Source: Roseobacter sp. (lineage in GTDB: Bacteria > Pseudomonadota > Alphaproteobacteria > Rhodobacterales > Rhodobacteraceae). Taken from it: a stretch of 64,000 nucleotides of DNA. Of this stretch, positions 38,423-47,211 are shown in pieces. Below the pieces are notes generated by a model that did not search any database, was not told the origin of the DNA, and worked only from the letters and a program-made list of their open reading frames with translations. The first letter of the stretch is position 1. Each line of letters begins with the position of its first letter. Both the position numbers and the translations under genes were made by a program. The stretch spans positions 42,666-106,665 of the forward strand of contig JAGXGZ010000082.1 of assembly GCA_024636495.1 (NCBI GenBank), read 5' to 3'.

Positions 38423-39297
38423 GTGCGTTTCCTTGGATCGACGATGTCGCGCAGACCGTCGCCAAGAAGGTTAAAGGTGAAGACCGCGATCATCAGCCAA
38501 AGACCCGGAAAGACCGCCAACCACCATTCGCCCGACACGATAAAATTCGCGCCTTCAGCCACCATGATCCCCCATTCCGCCGTCGGTGGGCTGACGCCAA
38601 GGCCGATGAATGACAGGCCCGCCGCATTCAGGATCGCCCAGCCAAGGTTCAGCGACACCTGCACCATCATCGGCGGCAAGGCGTTGGGAAAGATGTGAAA
38701 GGCCAGCACGCGCAAATCGGAATTTCCCGCCAACTTGGCCGCGCGGGCAAAGCCTGCGTCGCGGCGGATGTTGACCTCGGCCCGGACAAGACGGGCGTAG
38801 AAGGGCATGTTGATGATGGCCGTGGCGTAGATGATATTCTCGATCGTATTGCCCAAGGCAGCGACGATCCCCATTGCCAGAACGAACAAGGGAAACGCCA
38901 TGATTGTATCCAGAAACCGGTTCAGGATAATATCAGGCCAGCCCCCCCAATAGCCCGCGATACAGCCCAGGACTGAACCTACGACAAAGGACAGCGCCAC
39001 CGCCGCGACCGAAATCGACAGATCAAGCCGGGTTGCGACGATCACCCGGCTGAACACGTCCCGCCCCACATTGTCGGTCCCGAACCAATGCGCCGCCGAG
39101 GGCGGTTGCAAAGCGTTCGACGCATTCGTCGCCAGCGGATCGTAAGGCACCAATGCGGGGCCGAACACGGCTGAAAAGATCAGCAGCGCAAACATCGCAA
39201 AGGCGATCAACGTGACCGGATTGGCCTTTAGCACATAAAAGACGTGATCAAGGCTGCCTTGGGTTTTGGCCGCAGGTTGAAGTGGTATTTCAGTCAT
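38419..39297 (-). CDS. ABC transporter permease, DppC type
   Basis: 292 residues with a cytoplasmic N-terminus, a first helix (VTLIAFAMFALLIFSAVFG), and five further helices. The EAA-like loop is seen in LVRAEVNIRRDAGFARAAKLAGNS. It pairs with the DppB-type permease, whose gene overlaps its start by four bases, and would work with the fused ATPase. Confidence 0.88.
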   Translation of the reverse strand: MTEIPLQPAAKTQGSLDHVFYVLKANPVTLIAFAMFALLIFSAVFGPALVPYDPLATNASNALQPPSAAHWFGTDNVGRDVFSRVIVATRLDLSISVAAVALSFVVGSVLGCIAGYWGGWPDIILNRFLDTIMAFPLFVLAMGIVAALGNTIENIIYATAIINMPFYARLVRAEVNIRRDAGFARAAKLAGNSDLRVLAFHIFPNALPPMMVQVSLNLGWAILNAAGLSFIGLGVSPPTAEWGIMVAEGANFIVSGEWWLAVFPGLWLMIAVFTFNLLGDGLRDIVDPRKRT

Positions 39298-40328
39298 TTG
39301 GATGAAAATCCGATCCGCGGGTCTATCGCAGTGTAAAGAAGGTCAATCACAAGGTTGAGCGCCACAAACAGCAGCGCCATCGCCAAGACAAACCCCTGCA
39401 CGGCGGCATAATCCGACACGACAAGCGCCTCGACCGCATAGGATCCGATACCGGGCCAGGCAAAGACTTTCTCGACCAGAACATTGGCCCCCAAAGCAAA
39501 GGAAAAAACCATGCCAAGGGTCGTGACCACGGGCAGCAAGGCGTTGCGAAACGCATAGCGGTACAGGATCGTTTGGTTAGATAGCCCAGAGGCGCGCGCC
39601 GTGCGGATAAAGTCAGAGGACAACGCCGTCAGCATCGCAGCCCGCGTCATCCGTGCAACCGGGGCAAGCGTGAACAAGGCCAACGTGCTCGCAGGCAGGA
39701 TCAGTTGTTTTGCAGCGCCACGCCATGTTTCCCAATCGCCCATCAGGGCGGCGTCGATCAGGTAACACCCTGTGACGTGATCGGGATCAAGATAGATGAA
39801 ATCCAGCCTGCCAAGGGGCGATGGCGCGATGCCCAGCAGGTAATAAAAGATATAGATCAGCAAGATACCGGTAAAAAACGTTGGCAGCGACACCCCCGCC
39901 GTCACCACTACCCGGCACAAATGATCAACCCAAGTGCCCGGACGCGTCGCCGCGAGAACACCCAACGGCACCGCAATAGCAATGGCCAACAAAAGCGCTG
40001 TCAGCGTCAGTTCCAGCGAGGCGGGCAAACGCTTGGCCAGATCTTCGGCAACCGACCGCCCGCTAGAGAGTGACTGCCCAAGGTCGCCTTGCAGCAAATC
40101 ACCAACGTAGATGAAAAACTGCTGAACTAGCGGTTTGTCCAGACCCATGGCGACACGGGTCTGTTCAATGGATGCTGTGTCCGCCGCCACCCCGGCAAAG
40201 TAGACGGCCGGATCGCCCGGCAGCGCGCGGGTCAACAAAAAGCTGATCACCACCACCCCGATCACGACCGGGATGGATTGGGCGATACGCAACAGCGTCG
40301 CGCGCAAACGGGGCGTTGACGCAAGCAT
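39294..40328 (-). CDS. ABC transporter permease, DppB type
   Basis: 344 residues. Typical start of DppB-like permeases (RIAQSIPVVIGVVVISFLLTRALPGDP), then six helices and the EAA loop (RAAMLTALSSDFIRTARASGLSNQ). It is the second gene of the operon behind the binding protein and overlaps the DppC-type gene by four bases. Confidence 0.88.
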   Translation of the reverse strand: MLASTPRLRATLLRIAQSIPVVIGVVVISFLLTRALPGDPAVYFAGVAADTASIEQTRVAMGLDKPLVQQFFIYVGDLLQGDLGQSLSSGRSVAEDLAKRLPASLELTLTALLLAIAIAVPLGVLAATRPGTWVDHLCRVVVTAGVSLPTFFTGILLIYIFYYLLGIAPSPLGRLDFIYLDPDHVTGCYLIDAALMGDWETWRGAAKQLILPASTLALFTLAPVARMTRAAMLTALSSDFIRTARASGLSNQTILYRYAFRNALLPVVTTLGMVFSFALGANVLVEKVFAWPGIGSYAVEALVVSDYAAVQGFVLAMALLFVALNLVIDLLYTAIDPRIGFSSK

Positions 40329-40331
40329 CGT

Positions 40332-41939
40332 TTAGGTAAGCGTAATTGGACGGATGTCCAACTGACGGTGGAACCAGAACTCGTAGCCTTGGGCACCGTT
40401 CATCGCCACGTTCAGCGCCGGCTGGTAAAGTGGAATGCGCGGCAGTTCGTCCAGCACAATCTCGAACATGCGCTTGATCTTGGGCGCGTATTCGGGGTCA
40501 TCCATGGGCATGTGCAACGTGGCATTCGTCAGCTCTTCGATTTCTTCGTTGCGATAGTTGGAAGAGTTGAACAGGTGCCCGTCCTGATAGGCCCAGAAGA
40601 AATAATAATCCGGTGTGTTCAGCCAGCCGCCAAAGTTTTCAAGATGCAACGGCAGGCGCTTTTCGACCAGCACGGCTGTGCGCCAATTGGCACCGGGGAT
40701 CTTTTCAATCGTCGCATTGATCCCGATCTTACCAAGGGCTTCTTGCACCAGCAGCGCCGTCGGCTCCATCCAGGATGCCAGATCAAGACTGATCGACAAA
40801 GGCACATCAAAACCATCCGCGTAGGCAGAGGCCGCCATCAGTTCCTTGGCCTTCTCGATGTCGGTATAATACTGCGTTTTGCGCGGCCATGCGATATCGT
40901 TGATCTCTTCTTCGCCGCCCCACATTGGCAAACCACGACCATAGGCTGCGGCCTGAAAGATGTCTTCGTAGGGAATGGCATAGGCAATGGCTTTGCGGAC
41001 ATTCGCGTCCTGGAACGGCTCGAATGTGAAGTTCGGGCACAGGCAGTGGATGCAGTTTTCCACTGGTGTCGAAAACACATCAATCTTGTCCGCCAATTCG
41101 GCCGCATCCTTGTCGGGAATATCGAAAGCAACCTGAACATCGCCGCGTTCCACCAGCGCACGGCGGGTTGCGGGGCTTGGCACTTCACGGATCACGACGC
41201 GTTTGAGGGCCGGAAGTGGCCCGCCAACCCAATCTTCATTGCGCTCGTAGACAAGCTGCTCGCCCGGTGTCCAGCGGGCCACCTTATAGGCCCCTGACCC
41301 GGCAGGTGTCATGTGCAGATATTCCGTTGCCCACGGATCTGCCTCGGTCGCGTTGGCTGCCGCTTCAACGGAGTTGATGATGTAGGGCACAGGAACGGCC
41401 AGATCGGGGATTGTCAGCTTGGACGCGCGGTCAAGCTTGATCACAAAGGTCTCGTCATCCACCGCTTCGAACTGGTCAGGGCGTTCCAGCCCGCCCGCTT
41501 TCATCTGAACGGTTGGGAAGCCGCCAACAGATACGGCACGATCAAAGGACCATTTCACATCCGCCGCCGTCACCTTGCGACCATCCCAGAACGTCGCATT
41601 CGGTTTCAGCTTGAACGTCAGCGTCAGCCCATCTTCGGATTCGGTCCAGCTTTCTGCAAGCTCGGGTTCGATCACGGTGTAGTCGTAGGAAAAGCCGCCA
41701 TCGGCAGTCTGCTTGGTACCAAACGACAACAGGCGATCATAGCAGTTGATCCCCACCTGATAGGCGGCCCGGCTGGTCCCTGAGCGGTGCAGATCAAGGC
41801 TGTTTATCGTTGTGCCGGTGACAACGACCAGCGTGTCGGACCCTTGGGCCGCAGCAGGCATCGCGCGCAGGAATGGCAGGACAGAGGCACCAGCGGCACC
41901 CATCTTGAGGAAATTACGGCGGGAGGTTTTATCGGTCAT
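40332..41939 (-). CDS. ABC transporter substrate-binding protein, family 5 (peptide type)
   Basis: 535 residues from the ATG ending at 41939; an upstream ATG is open but AGAGAGA before this one fits. A Tat signal (TSRRNFLKMGAAGASVLPF) is followed by a family-5 periplasmic body (LAESWTESEDGLTLTFKLKPNATFWDGRKVTAADVKWSFDRA). The family binds peptides, opines, nickel or amides; gene context with AtzF and RidA suggests a nitrogen-rich amide or ureido compound. It is first in the operon and diverges from the LysR gene, which is likely to control it. Confidence 0.88.
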   Translation of the reverse strand: MTDKTSRRNFLKMGAAGASVLPFLRAMPAAAQGSDTLVVVTGTTINSLDLHRSGTSRAAYQVGINCYDRLLSFGTKQTADGGFSYDYTVIEPELAESWTESEDGLTLTFKLKPNATFWDGRKVTAADVKWSFDRAVSVGGFPTVQMKAGGLERPDQFEAVDDETFVIKLDRASKLTIPDLAVPVPYIINSVEAAANATEADPWATEYLHMTPAGSGAYKVARWTPGEQLVYERNEDWVGGPLPALKRVVIREVPSPATRRALVERGDVQVAFDIPDKDAAELADKIDVFSTPVENCIHCLCPNFTFEPFQDANVRKAIAYAIPYEDIFQAAAYGRGLPMWGGEEEINDIAWPRKTQYYTDIEKAKELMAASAYADGFDVPLSISLDLASWMEPTALLVQEALGKIGINATIEKIPGANWRTAVLVEKRLPLHLENFGGWLNTPDYYFFWAYQDGHLFNSSNYRNEEIEELTNATLHMPMDDPEYAPKIKRMFEIVLDELPRIPLYQPALNVAMNGAQGYEFWFHRQLDIRPITLT

Positions 41940-42077
41940 GGTTCTCTCTCTGTTGGCATGCATTTTTATTGGAATCGCATTTGCACAGAGATTGCGATGG
42001 ATTAGCGTATACTTCTATTGCTATATAATCATATATGCGCTGCGTTTTATGCATCGCTAGTCAAAGAGACATTTAAA

Positions 42078-42980
42078 TTGAAGCACTTAAAGACATTTGA
42101 ACTGATCGAAGCCGTGGTGCGTGCGGGCTCTATCCGCAAGGCGGCAGAGGACACCAATCTGACCGCATCCGCGCTGAACCGGCGGATTCAAGGGTTCGAG
42201 CAAGAGTTCGGCTGGCCGATATTCGAGCGCCTGCCGCGCGGGATGCGGTTGAACCCCGCCGGAGAGTTGCTGATGCAACATATAAAGCTGCAAAGGAACG
42301 ATCTGACTCGGGTGCAGTCGCATGTTGCCGACCTGTCGGGGCAGCGGCGTGGGCATATCTCGATTGCCTGTTCGCAGGCTTTGCTGCCCTACTTTATCCC
42401 CGAACAGATCGCCATTTACCGTGCCGAACACCCCGGCGTCAGTTTCACCGTCAATGTCCGCGACCGCGCGCAGGCCGAACAGGATCTGGCAAGCTTTCGC
42501 AGCGATCTTGCGCTGGTATTCGAACCGGTTCATTTGGTTGATTTCGAAGTTCTTTTTGCCTTGCCACAGCCGATCCACGCCGTGTTCAGGTCCGACAGCG
42601 CGCTGTCGCGCAAAACCGAATTGCGTCTGCACGACTGTCTTTCGCGCAAGCTGGTTCTGCCTGCGCAGGCTTACGGCGTGCGTCATTTGCTGGAAACCGC
42701 CGCGACGCGGAAAAGGCAGACCCTGGCACCGATTGTAGAGACTGAATCGTTTGAGCTAATCCGGCACTACGTGACCCGTGAAGATGCAGTCGGCTTTCAA
42801 ATCCCCATCGGGCTCAGCACGCGCGAACAAAGTGCTATCGCGCATTTGCCGATCTCGGAAAAAGACATTCCGGTTGGGCGCCTTCTGCTGGGTCAGATGA
42901 AGGGGCGCGCCCTGCCCGTGGCTTCGGCAAAGTTCAGCCAACAGCTTGTTTCAGCGCTCGCGCAACTGGCCGACCAGTAG
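42078..42980 (+). CDS. LysR family transcriptional regulator
   Basis: 300 residues from the TTG at 42078; AAAGAGAC lies eight bases before it, and this start gives the usual LysR length, while the ATG at 42018 would add 20 unlike residues. The winged helix-turn-helix is LKHLKTFELIEAVVRAGSIRKAAEDTNLTASALNRRIQGFE, followed by an effector domain. It diverges from the peptide-type transporter-atzF operon with 138 bases between starts, the standard arrangement of a LysR regulator and its target. The ligand is unknown. Confidence 0.85.
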   Translation: MKHLKTFELIEAVVRAGSIRKAAEDTNLTASALNRRIQGFEQEFGWPIFERLPRGMRLNPAGELLMQHIKLQRNDLTRVQSHVADLSGQRRGHISIACSQALLPYFIPEQIAIYRAEHPGVSFTVNVRDRAQAEQDLASFRSDLALVFEPVHLVDFEVLFALPQPIHAVFRSDSALSRKTELRLHDCLSRKLVLPAQAYGVRHLLETAATRKRQTLAPIVETESFELIRHYVTREDAVGFQIPIGLSTREQSAIAHLPISEKDIPVGRLLLGQMKGRALPVASAKFSQQLVSALAQLADQ

Positions 42981-43011
42981 GGCGAATAGAGTACCAAACA
43001 AAGCGCCCCGA

Positions 43012-43797
43012 TCAGCCGCGCCAGATCGCTTCGTAGTGCGCGATGATCTGGTGCATGCGGTCCGGCCCAAAGCTGGGGTCGTGCCCGCCATGCACCACGG
43101 ACACCTCCAGCGCCTTCAGTTTTTCAAAAGTCTTGATGTAGTCTGGAACGCTCATCCCGGGGCCGTCGTAAATCAGCGGCCCGTCATAGATTGCATCAGC
43201 GCCAAACAGCACACCGGTCGCATCCTCAAACAGCCCGATCCCCCCCGGAGAATGTCCGGGAAGATGCAGCACGGTGTAGGTATGATCGCCCAGATCGACC
43301 ACGTCGCCCTCGTTCAGCAGCCCAGTGGCGGGCGCACCGCGCAAAACGTAAGACTTGGGATCATAGCCTTCGTAAGGCACCGCATTGATCAGCAACTCGT
43401 CAATCGGTGGATAACCTGCATCAAGGAATATCTGCAAAAGGCGCGCCGGCATGTCGTCGCGATAAAGCGAGGAAAGCCCGGAGGGCTTGGCCATTTCGTC
43501 AGCTTCGGCGGGATGCACAAGCCGCGTTTCAAATTCGTGGACGCAGCCGATGTGATCAATATGGGTATGGGACGACACGCAGATAATGTCCTTGTCCGGA
43601 TCGGCGCGCAGCGTGTCGAGGAAGGGTTTCAGCGGCACGATCCCCATCCCTGTGTCCAGGATCATATCGCGCGCGCTGCCTTCGACCAGAAACATGTTGG
43701 CCTGTTCAAGGACATGCACGTGCGGCTCAAGAATAAGGGTCGTGTGGTCATCGATCTTTTTGGACGTATACCATTCATTCGCTACAGGAAGTGTCAT
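43012..43797 (-). CDS. MBL-fold metallo-hydrolase
   Basis: 261 residues from the ATG at 43797, which has GGAGAG upstream; the open frame is longer but the extension is unsupported. The zinc motif SSHTHIDH gives H77, H79, D81 and H82, with later ligands in HLPGHSPGG, LFGADAIYDG and VVHGGHDPS. It belongs to the glyoxalase/lactonase-like branch. It is convergent with LysR and divergent from the ureohydrolase, so it probably belongs to the cluster. A lactonase or a thioester hydrolase on a cluster product would fit, but neither is proved. Confidence 0.8.
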   Translation of the reverse strand: MTLPVANEWYTSKKIDDHTTLILEPHVHVLEQANMFLVEGSARDMILDTGMGIVPLKPFLDTLRADPDKDIICVSSHTHIDHIGCVHEFETRLVHPAEADEMAKPSGLSSLYRDDMPARLLQIFLDAGYPPIDELLINAVPYEGYDPKSYVLRGAPATGLLNEGDVVDLGDHTYTVLHLPGHSPGGIGLFEDATGVLFGADAIYDGPLIYDGPGMSVPDYIKTFEKLKALEVSVVHGGHDPSFGPDRMHQIIAHYEAIWRG

Positions 43798-44059
43798 CTT
43801 ATCTCTCCGCTCAAAGGGCTTGAGGCCACGCTTACGTATCTTGAAACGTGCCACAGCCCGTCGCCAGTGCTTAATGGATTAAGGCGTCAATCGGCGAAAA
43901 CAACACTGCGGATCGCGCAGATCGTCCAAAATTTAGGCAGTTTGGAGGCGGTTTTTAACGTCTCATACTTTGGTTTGGGATTCTGACGTTCTTTTCACAA
44001 AGCATCAGTGGCGCATCTATGCGCTTTCGTTTCAAATCAGGGTCAACAATGATCGACAT

Positions 44060-45037
44060 ATGCCAAAAAAGGATCCCGAATTGGATTACAAATCGCCATC
44101 CACCCCGAACCCCTTTGCGCCGCGCTTTACCGAAATCGCGACCTTCATGCGGATGCCCATCGCGCAAACCCTAAAAGACGCTGACATCGGCATCTTCGGG
44201 GTGCCTTATGACGGTGCGCTGACCAATCGGGCGGGCACGCGGCATGGCCCCCGCGAGGTCCGCAATCAATCCAGCCTGATGCGGGCGATCAATCACGCCA
44301 CGCGGATCAATCCGTTTGAATTAGCGCGGATCAGGGATATGGGCGACGTCCCCTTCACCCGCATGTTTGAAATCGAGGCCAGCCATGACGAGATCGAGGC
44401 CTTTGCCACGATGTTGCTGGGGGCGGATATCCTGCCTTTTGCGATTGGTGGAGATCATTCGATAAGCCTGCCCCTGCTGCGTGCAATCGCCAAAGACGGG
44501 CCTGTTGCCTTGATCCATATCGACGCCCATGCAGACACCACAGACAGCTTTCAGGGATCAAAGTTCAACCATGGTGCCCCGTTTCGCCGCGCAGTCGAGG
44601 AAGGGTTGATTGACCCCGCAAAGACCATTCAGATCGGCATTCGCGGCACGCAGAACACCTCTGACGGTTGGGATTTTTCTGAGGCTTCGGGCATGCGTGT
44701 GGTGTTCTGTGAAGAATTTCACGAAAAAGGCCCCGCCGCAATCGCCGCCGAGGCCCGCGCGCTGGTGGGTGATATGCCGGTCTATCTGACCTATGATATC
44801 GACAGCCTTGACCCCGTTTATGCGCCGGGCACGGGCACGCCGGAAATTGGCGGCATGACCACGCATCAGGCGCAGGTCTTGTTGCGCGGATTGCGTAATC
44901 TGAACTACGTCGGCGCGGATCTGGTCGAGGTGTCACCGCCCTTCGACGCCGGAGATGTAACATCGCTGGCGGGGGCGGCGCTGGCCTTTGAAATCCTGTG
45001 CCTGCTCGCTGAAGTGCGCAGCAAAAGGCAGTCGTGA
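44060..45037 (+). CDS. Guanidinobutyrase/guanidinopropionase-like ureohydrolase
   Basis: 325 residues from the ATG at 44060. Manganese ligands H133, D155, H157, D159, D246 and D248 are all present (GGDHS, DAHAD, DIDSLDP). The region VPYDGALTNRAGTRHGPREVRNQSSLMRAINH is characteristic of the guanidinobutyrase and guanidinopropionase branch and differs from arginase. It would hydrolyse an omega-guanidino acid to urea and an amino acid. The same fold also includes guanidine hydrolases, so guanidine itself is an alternative. It converges with the unknown gene at 45057. Confidence 0.82.
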   Translation: MPKKDPELDYKSPSTPNPFAPRFTEIATFMRMPIAQTLKDADIGIFGVPYDGALTNRAGTRHGPREVRNQSSLMRAINHATRINPFELARIRDMGDVPFTRMFEIEASHDEIEAFATMLLGADILPFAIGGDHSISLPLLRAIAKDGPVALIHIDAHADTTDSFQGSKFNHGAPFRRAVEEGLIDPAKTIQIGIRGTQNTSDGWDFSEASGMRVVFCEEFHEKGPAAIAAEARALVGDMPVYLTYDIDSLDPVYAPGTGTPEIGGMTTHQAQVLLRGLRNLNYVGADLVEVSPPFDAGDVTSLAGAALAFEILCLLAEVRSKRQS

Positions 45038-45056
45038 TCGCTCTAAGGCTTTAGCC

Positions 45057-45782
45057 CTATGACACCTCAAGGCGCATGGCCTTACGCTGCCCGTCAAACG
45101 CCAGACTGTGCCACACCAGCTCGTTTTGCCGTTCCAGCGTCACCTGCCCTTCGTAAAACGGGTTCGTAGACAACTGGGCGATGCCAAGCGGGCCGTCCCA
45201 CCGGCCAAGCACGTAGGCGCTGCTGAAATGCTGTTGCAACGCAGGATGATCCGCCGTGCCGCCGTCCAACGCTGCGATCAAATCCGTCGACGTGCCACTT
45301 GGTGTCGGGCCGATACCAAGGAGGAACACCTCGTCATTCTCGATCAAAACGCCGCTTAGCGCACCGCTGCTGACTGTGGCCCCGCGCAAGGCGGTTTGGG
45401 GCACAGCCTGCCAAAGCTCGCGGTAGTCGGCTTGAACGCCATCCTCGATCAGCCCGCCGCTATCGTCAAAGGACATTGCGCCAATATCCGCCTGCCCCGG
45501 TACGCCGTGCCAGTTTATCTTGCGGTGCCAGGTGCAATTGCCATCCTTGACGGTGATGTGGCCTGCAAACCCCTCTGACACCATCAAGGCGCGCAAGGAC
45601 GGTGGATCAAGCTCTGCCAGACAGGAAAGTCCCGAGATTTCGGGGCGCAAAAGCGGAATGCGCAGGTCCGCAAACAACGCGCCTGCTTGCAACCAATGCA
45701 CCCGCGTGGTGTCGTCTTCGAACCCGGGTGCTTTGATCCAGTCCCGTTGCCAATGGCCTTGCAGGTGGTCTTGGGTGATCAC
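45057..45782 (-). CDS. Unknown protein at the end of the polyamine-type ABC operon
   Basis: 241 residues, soluble, no signal peptide. It starts MITQDHLQGHWQRDWIKAPGFEDDTTRVHWLQAGALFADLRIPL; many Trp and short beta-like stretches (GHITVKDGNCTWHRKINWHG) suggest a beta-barrel such as a lipocalin-like fold. It overlaps the isochorismatase-fold gene by four bases (ATGA), so it is a fixed partner of that operon. I do not recognise a family. The overlap makes a working gene likely. Confidence 0.7.
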   Translation of the reverse strand: MITQDHLQGHWQRDWIKAPGFEDDTTRVHWLQAGALFADLRIPLLRPEISGLSCLAELDPPSLRALMVSEGFAGHITVKDGNCTWHRKINWHGVPGQADIGAMSFDDSGGLIEDGVQADYRELWQAVPQTALRGATVSSGALSGVLIENDEVFLLGIGPTPSGTSTDLIAALDGGTADHPALQQHFSSAYVLGRWDGPLGIAQLSTNPFYEGQVTLERQNELVWHSLAFDGQRKAMRLEVS

Positions 45783-46396
45783 GCAGCGGCCCGCTTTTGC
45801 GCGGCCATTCCGGCGATCAACGTGTCTGAGGACAAGACCGCACCCGTCTGCAAATACTCCATCGCGTTTAGCGACGCATCATGTGCCACCTGCGAAGACC
45901 CAGCGACGCAGTCTTTCGCAACACGGCAGTAATAATCGCTCTGATGCGCATCGGCAAAGGTGTAATGCACGCAAACATCCGTGAGGCAGCCCACCAAAAT
46001 CAGAGTCTGTGCTTTCAAACCTCTCAGCAGGATCTCAAGTTCGGTTCCGAAAAAACAAGAATACCGCCGTTTGTGGATGAAATAATCGCTGTCACGCATT
46101 CCCATCTCTTCGGCGGCGACCGGCGTGCCTGGGTTGCCTTCAAGGCAATGAATATCTTCTGAACCATCGAGTTCGCGCCCGTAATCAATCAGATCCTTGC
46201 GGTGAATTTCCTGAAAGAAGATGACCGGAATATCATTGTCATGGGCGGCATCCACCATAGTCCGCGCCCGTTTTTGGTTTTCGTAGAAATTCGGCATATG
46301 CGGGATGCCATTGTCGTAATCCGCCAGAAACGCCGACTTTTGAATGTCCACGACAATCAAAACGGGCTGGCCAACGATCATAGGTTGCTTGGGCAT
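45779..46396 (-). CDS. Isochorismatase-fold cysteine hydrolase (biuret/ureido hydrolase candidate)
   Basis: 205 residues. The cysteine hydrolase triad is visible: D17 (VVDIQKS), K109 (HKRRYSCF) and C142 (GCLTDVCV). The family includes nicotinamidase, N-carbamoylsarcosine hydrolase, ureidoacrylate hydrolase and biuret hydrolase. In a cluster with AtzF, which uses the product of biuret hydrolase, biuret or a related ureide is a natural guess but is unproven. It follows the transporter genes of the operon by 17 bases. Confidence 0.8.
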   Translation of the reverse strand: MPKQPMIVGQPVLIVVDIQKSAFLADYDNGIPHMPNFYENQKRARTMVDAAHDNDIPVIFFQEIHRKDLIDYGRELDGSEDIHCLEGNPGTPVAAEEMGMRDSDYFIHKRRYSCFFGTELEILLRGLKAQTLILVGCLTDVCVHYTFADAHQSDYYCRVAKDCVAGSSQVAHDASLNAMEYLQTGAVLSSDTLIAGMAAQKRAAA

Positions 46397-46413
46397 AGGT
46401 TAGGTCCTTTGGC

Positions 46414-47211
46414 TTAATTCTTGGATTGGTCGGCGCCCATCAGACGCGGCAGGTCGCCCCAGCGGGCAACTGCCGCAAAGACGATGATGGAAACGGTCAA
46501 AAAGGTGATTGCCGCCACCGCCATCGTGGGTGTGTATCCGTTGCGAAGGGAGTTGAAGATTTGCAAGGTCACGGTCGAATAGGCCGAGGCAGAGACGAAA
46601 AAGATCACGATGAATTCGTTGAACGACAGCACCAGCACAAAGAAGAACCCCGAAATCGTATAGGGCAGCGTTTGTGGCAGAACCACGGTGCGAAACGCCA
46701 TACGTTCGGTCGCACCCATCGTCGCGGCGGCGTCCAGATGCGAACGGTCGATGGATTGCAACCCGATCGAGATCGTGACCAAAGGCAGCGCCATCAGCAA
46801 GATCGCGTGGCTGATTACCCCCGACCAGATATGCCCCAGCCCGCCGGTAAAGGCCCAGAAGAACCCAAGGCCTACCCCGATTACGATCGGCGGCACCGCA
46901 AAGGGCAAGGACCCGAGCCCGGCCAGCGTCTTGGACAGCTTTGATCCCGTTGACCACAGCAGATAGGCGACAGGCCAGGCGATCAGAACGGCCAGTGTCG
47001 CGGCTCCGAACGCCACGATGATCGAATTGGTCAGTGCGTTCGTCCAGACGGGTTCAGAGACGAAAAATTCGCCGAACCGCGCCAGCGTCGGTTCGCGTGG
47101 CGGAAAAAACATGCTGCGCCCGCCGTTGAGTGCCGCAGCGCAAACCACAACGATGGGCATCGCCAGCACCAGCGCTGATAGCCCCATGAAGATTGTCCCT
47201 CCGGTCCGCAT
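46414..47211 (-). CDS. ABC transporter permease, PotC type
   Basis: 265 residues from the ATG at 47211, which overlaps the previous stop as TGATG. Six helices and the EAA loop (SIDRSHLDAAATMGATERMAFRTVVLPQTLPYT) match PotC-type permeases of the polyamine/spermidine branch. It works with the PotB-type permease and the ATPase of the operon. Confidence 0.88.
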   Translation of the reverse strand: MRTGGTIFMGLSALVLAMPIVVVCAAALNGGRSMFFPPREPTLARFGEFFVSEPVWTNALTNSIIVAFGAATLAVLIAWPVAYLLWSTGSKLSKTLAGLGSLPFAVPPIVIGVGLGFFWAFTGGLGHIWSGVISHAILLMALPLVTISIGLQSIDRSHLDAAATMGATERMAFRTVVLPQTLPYTISGFFFVLVLSFNEFIVIFFVSASAYSTVTLQIFNSLRNGYTPTMAVAAITFLTVSIIVFAAVARWGDLPRLMGADQSKN

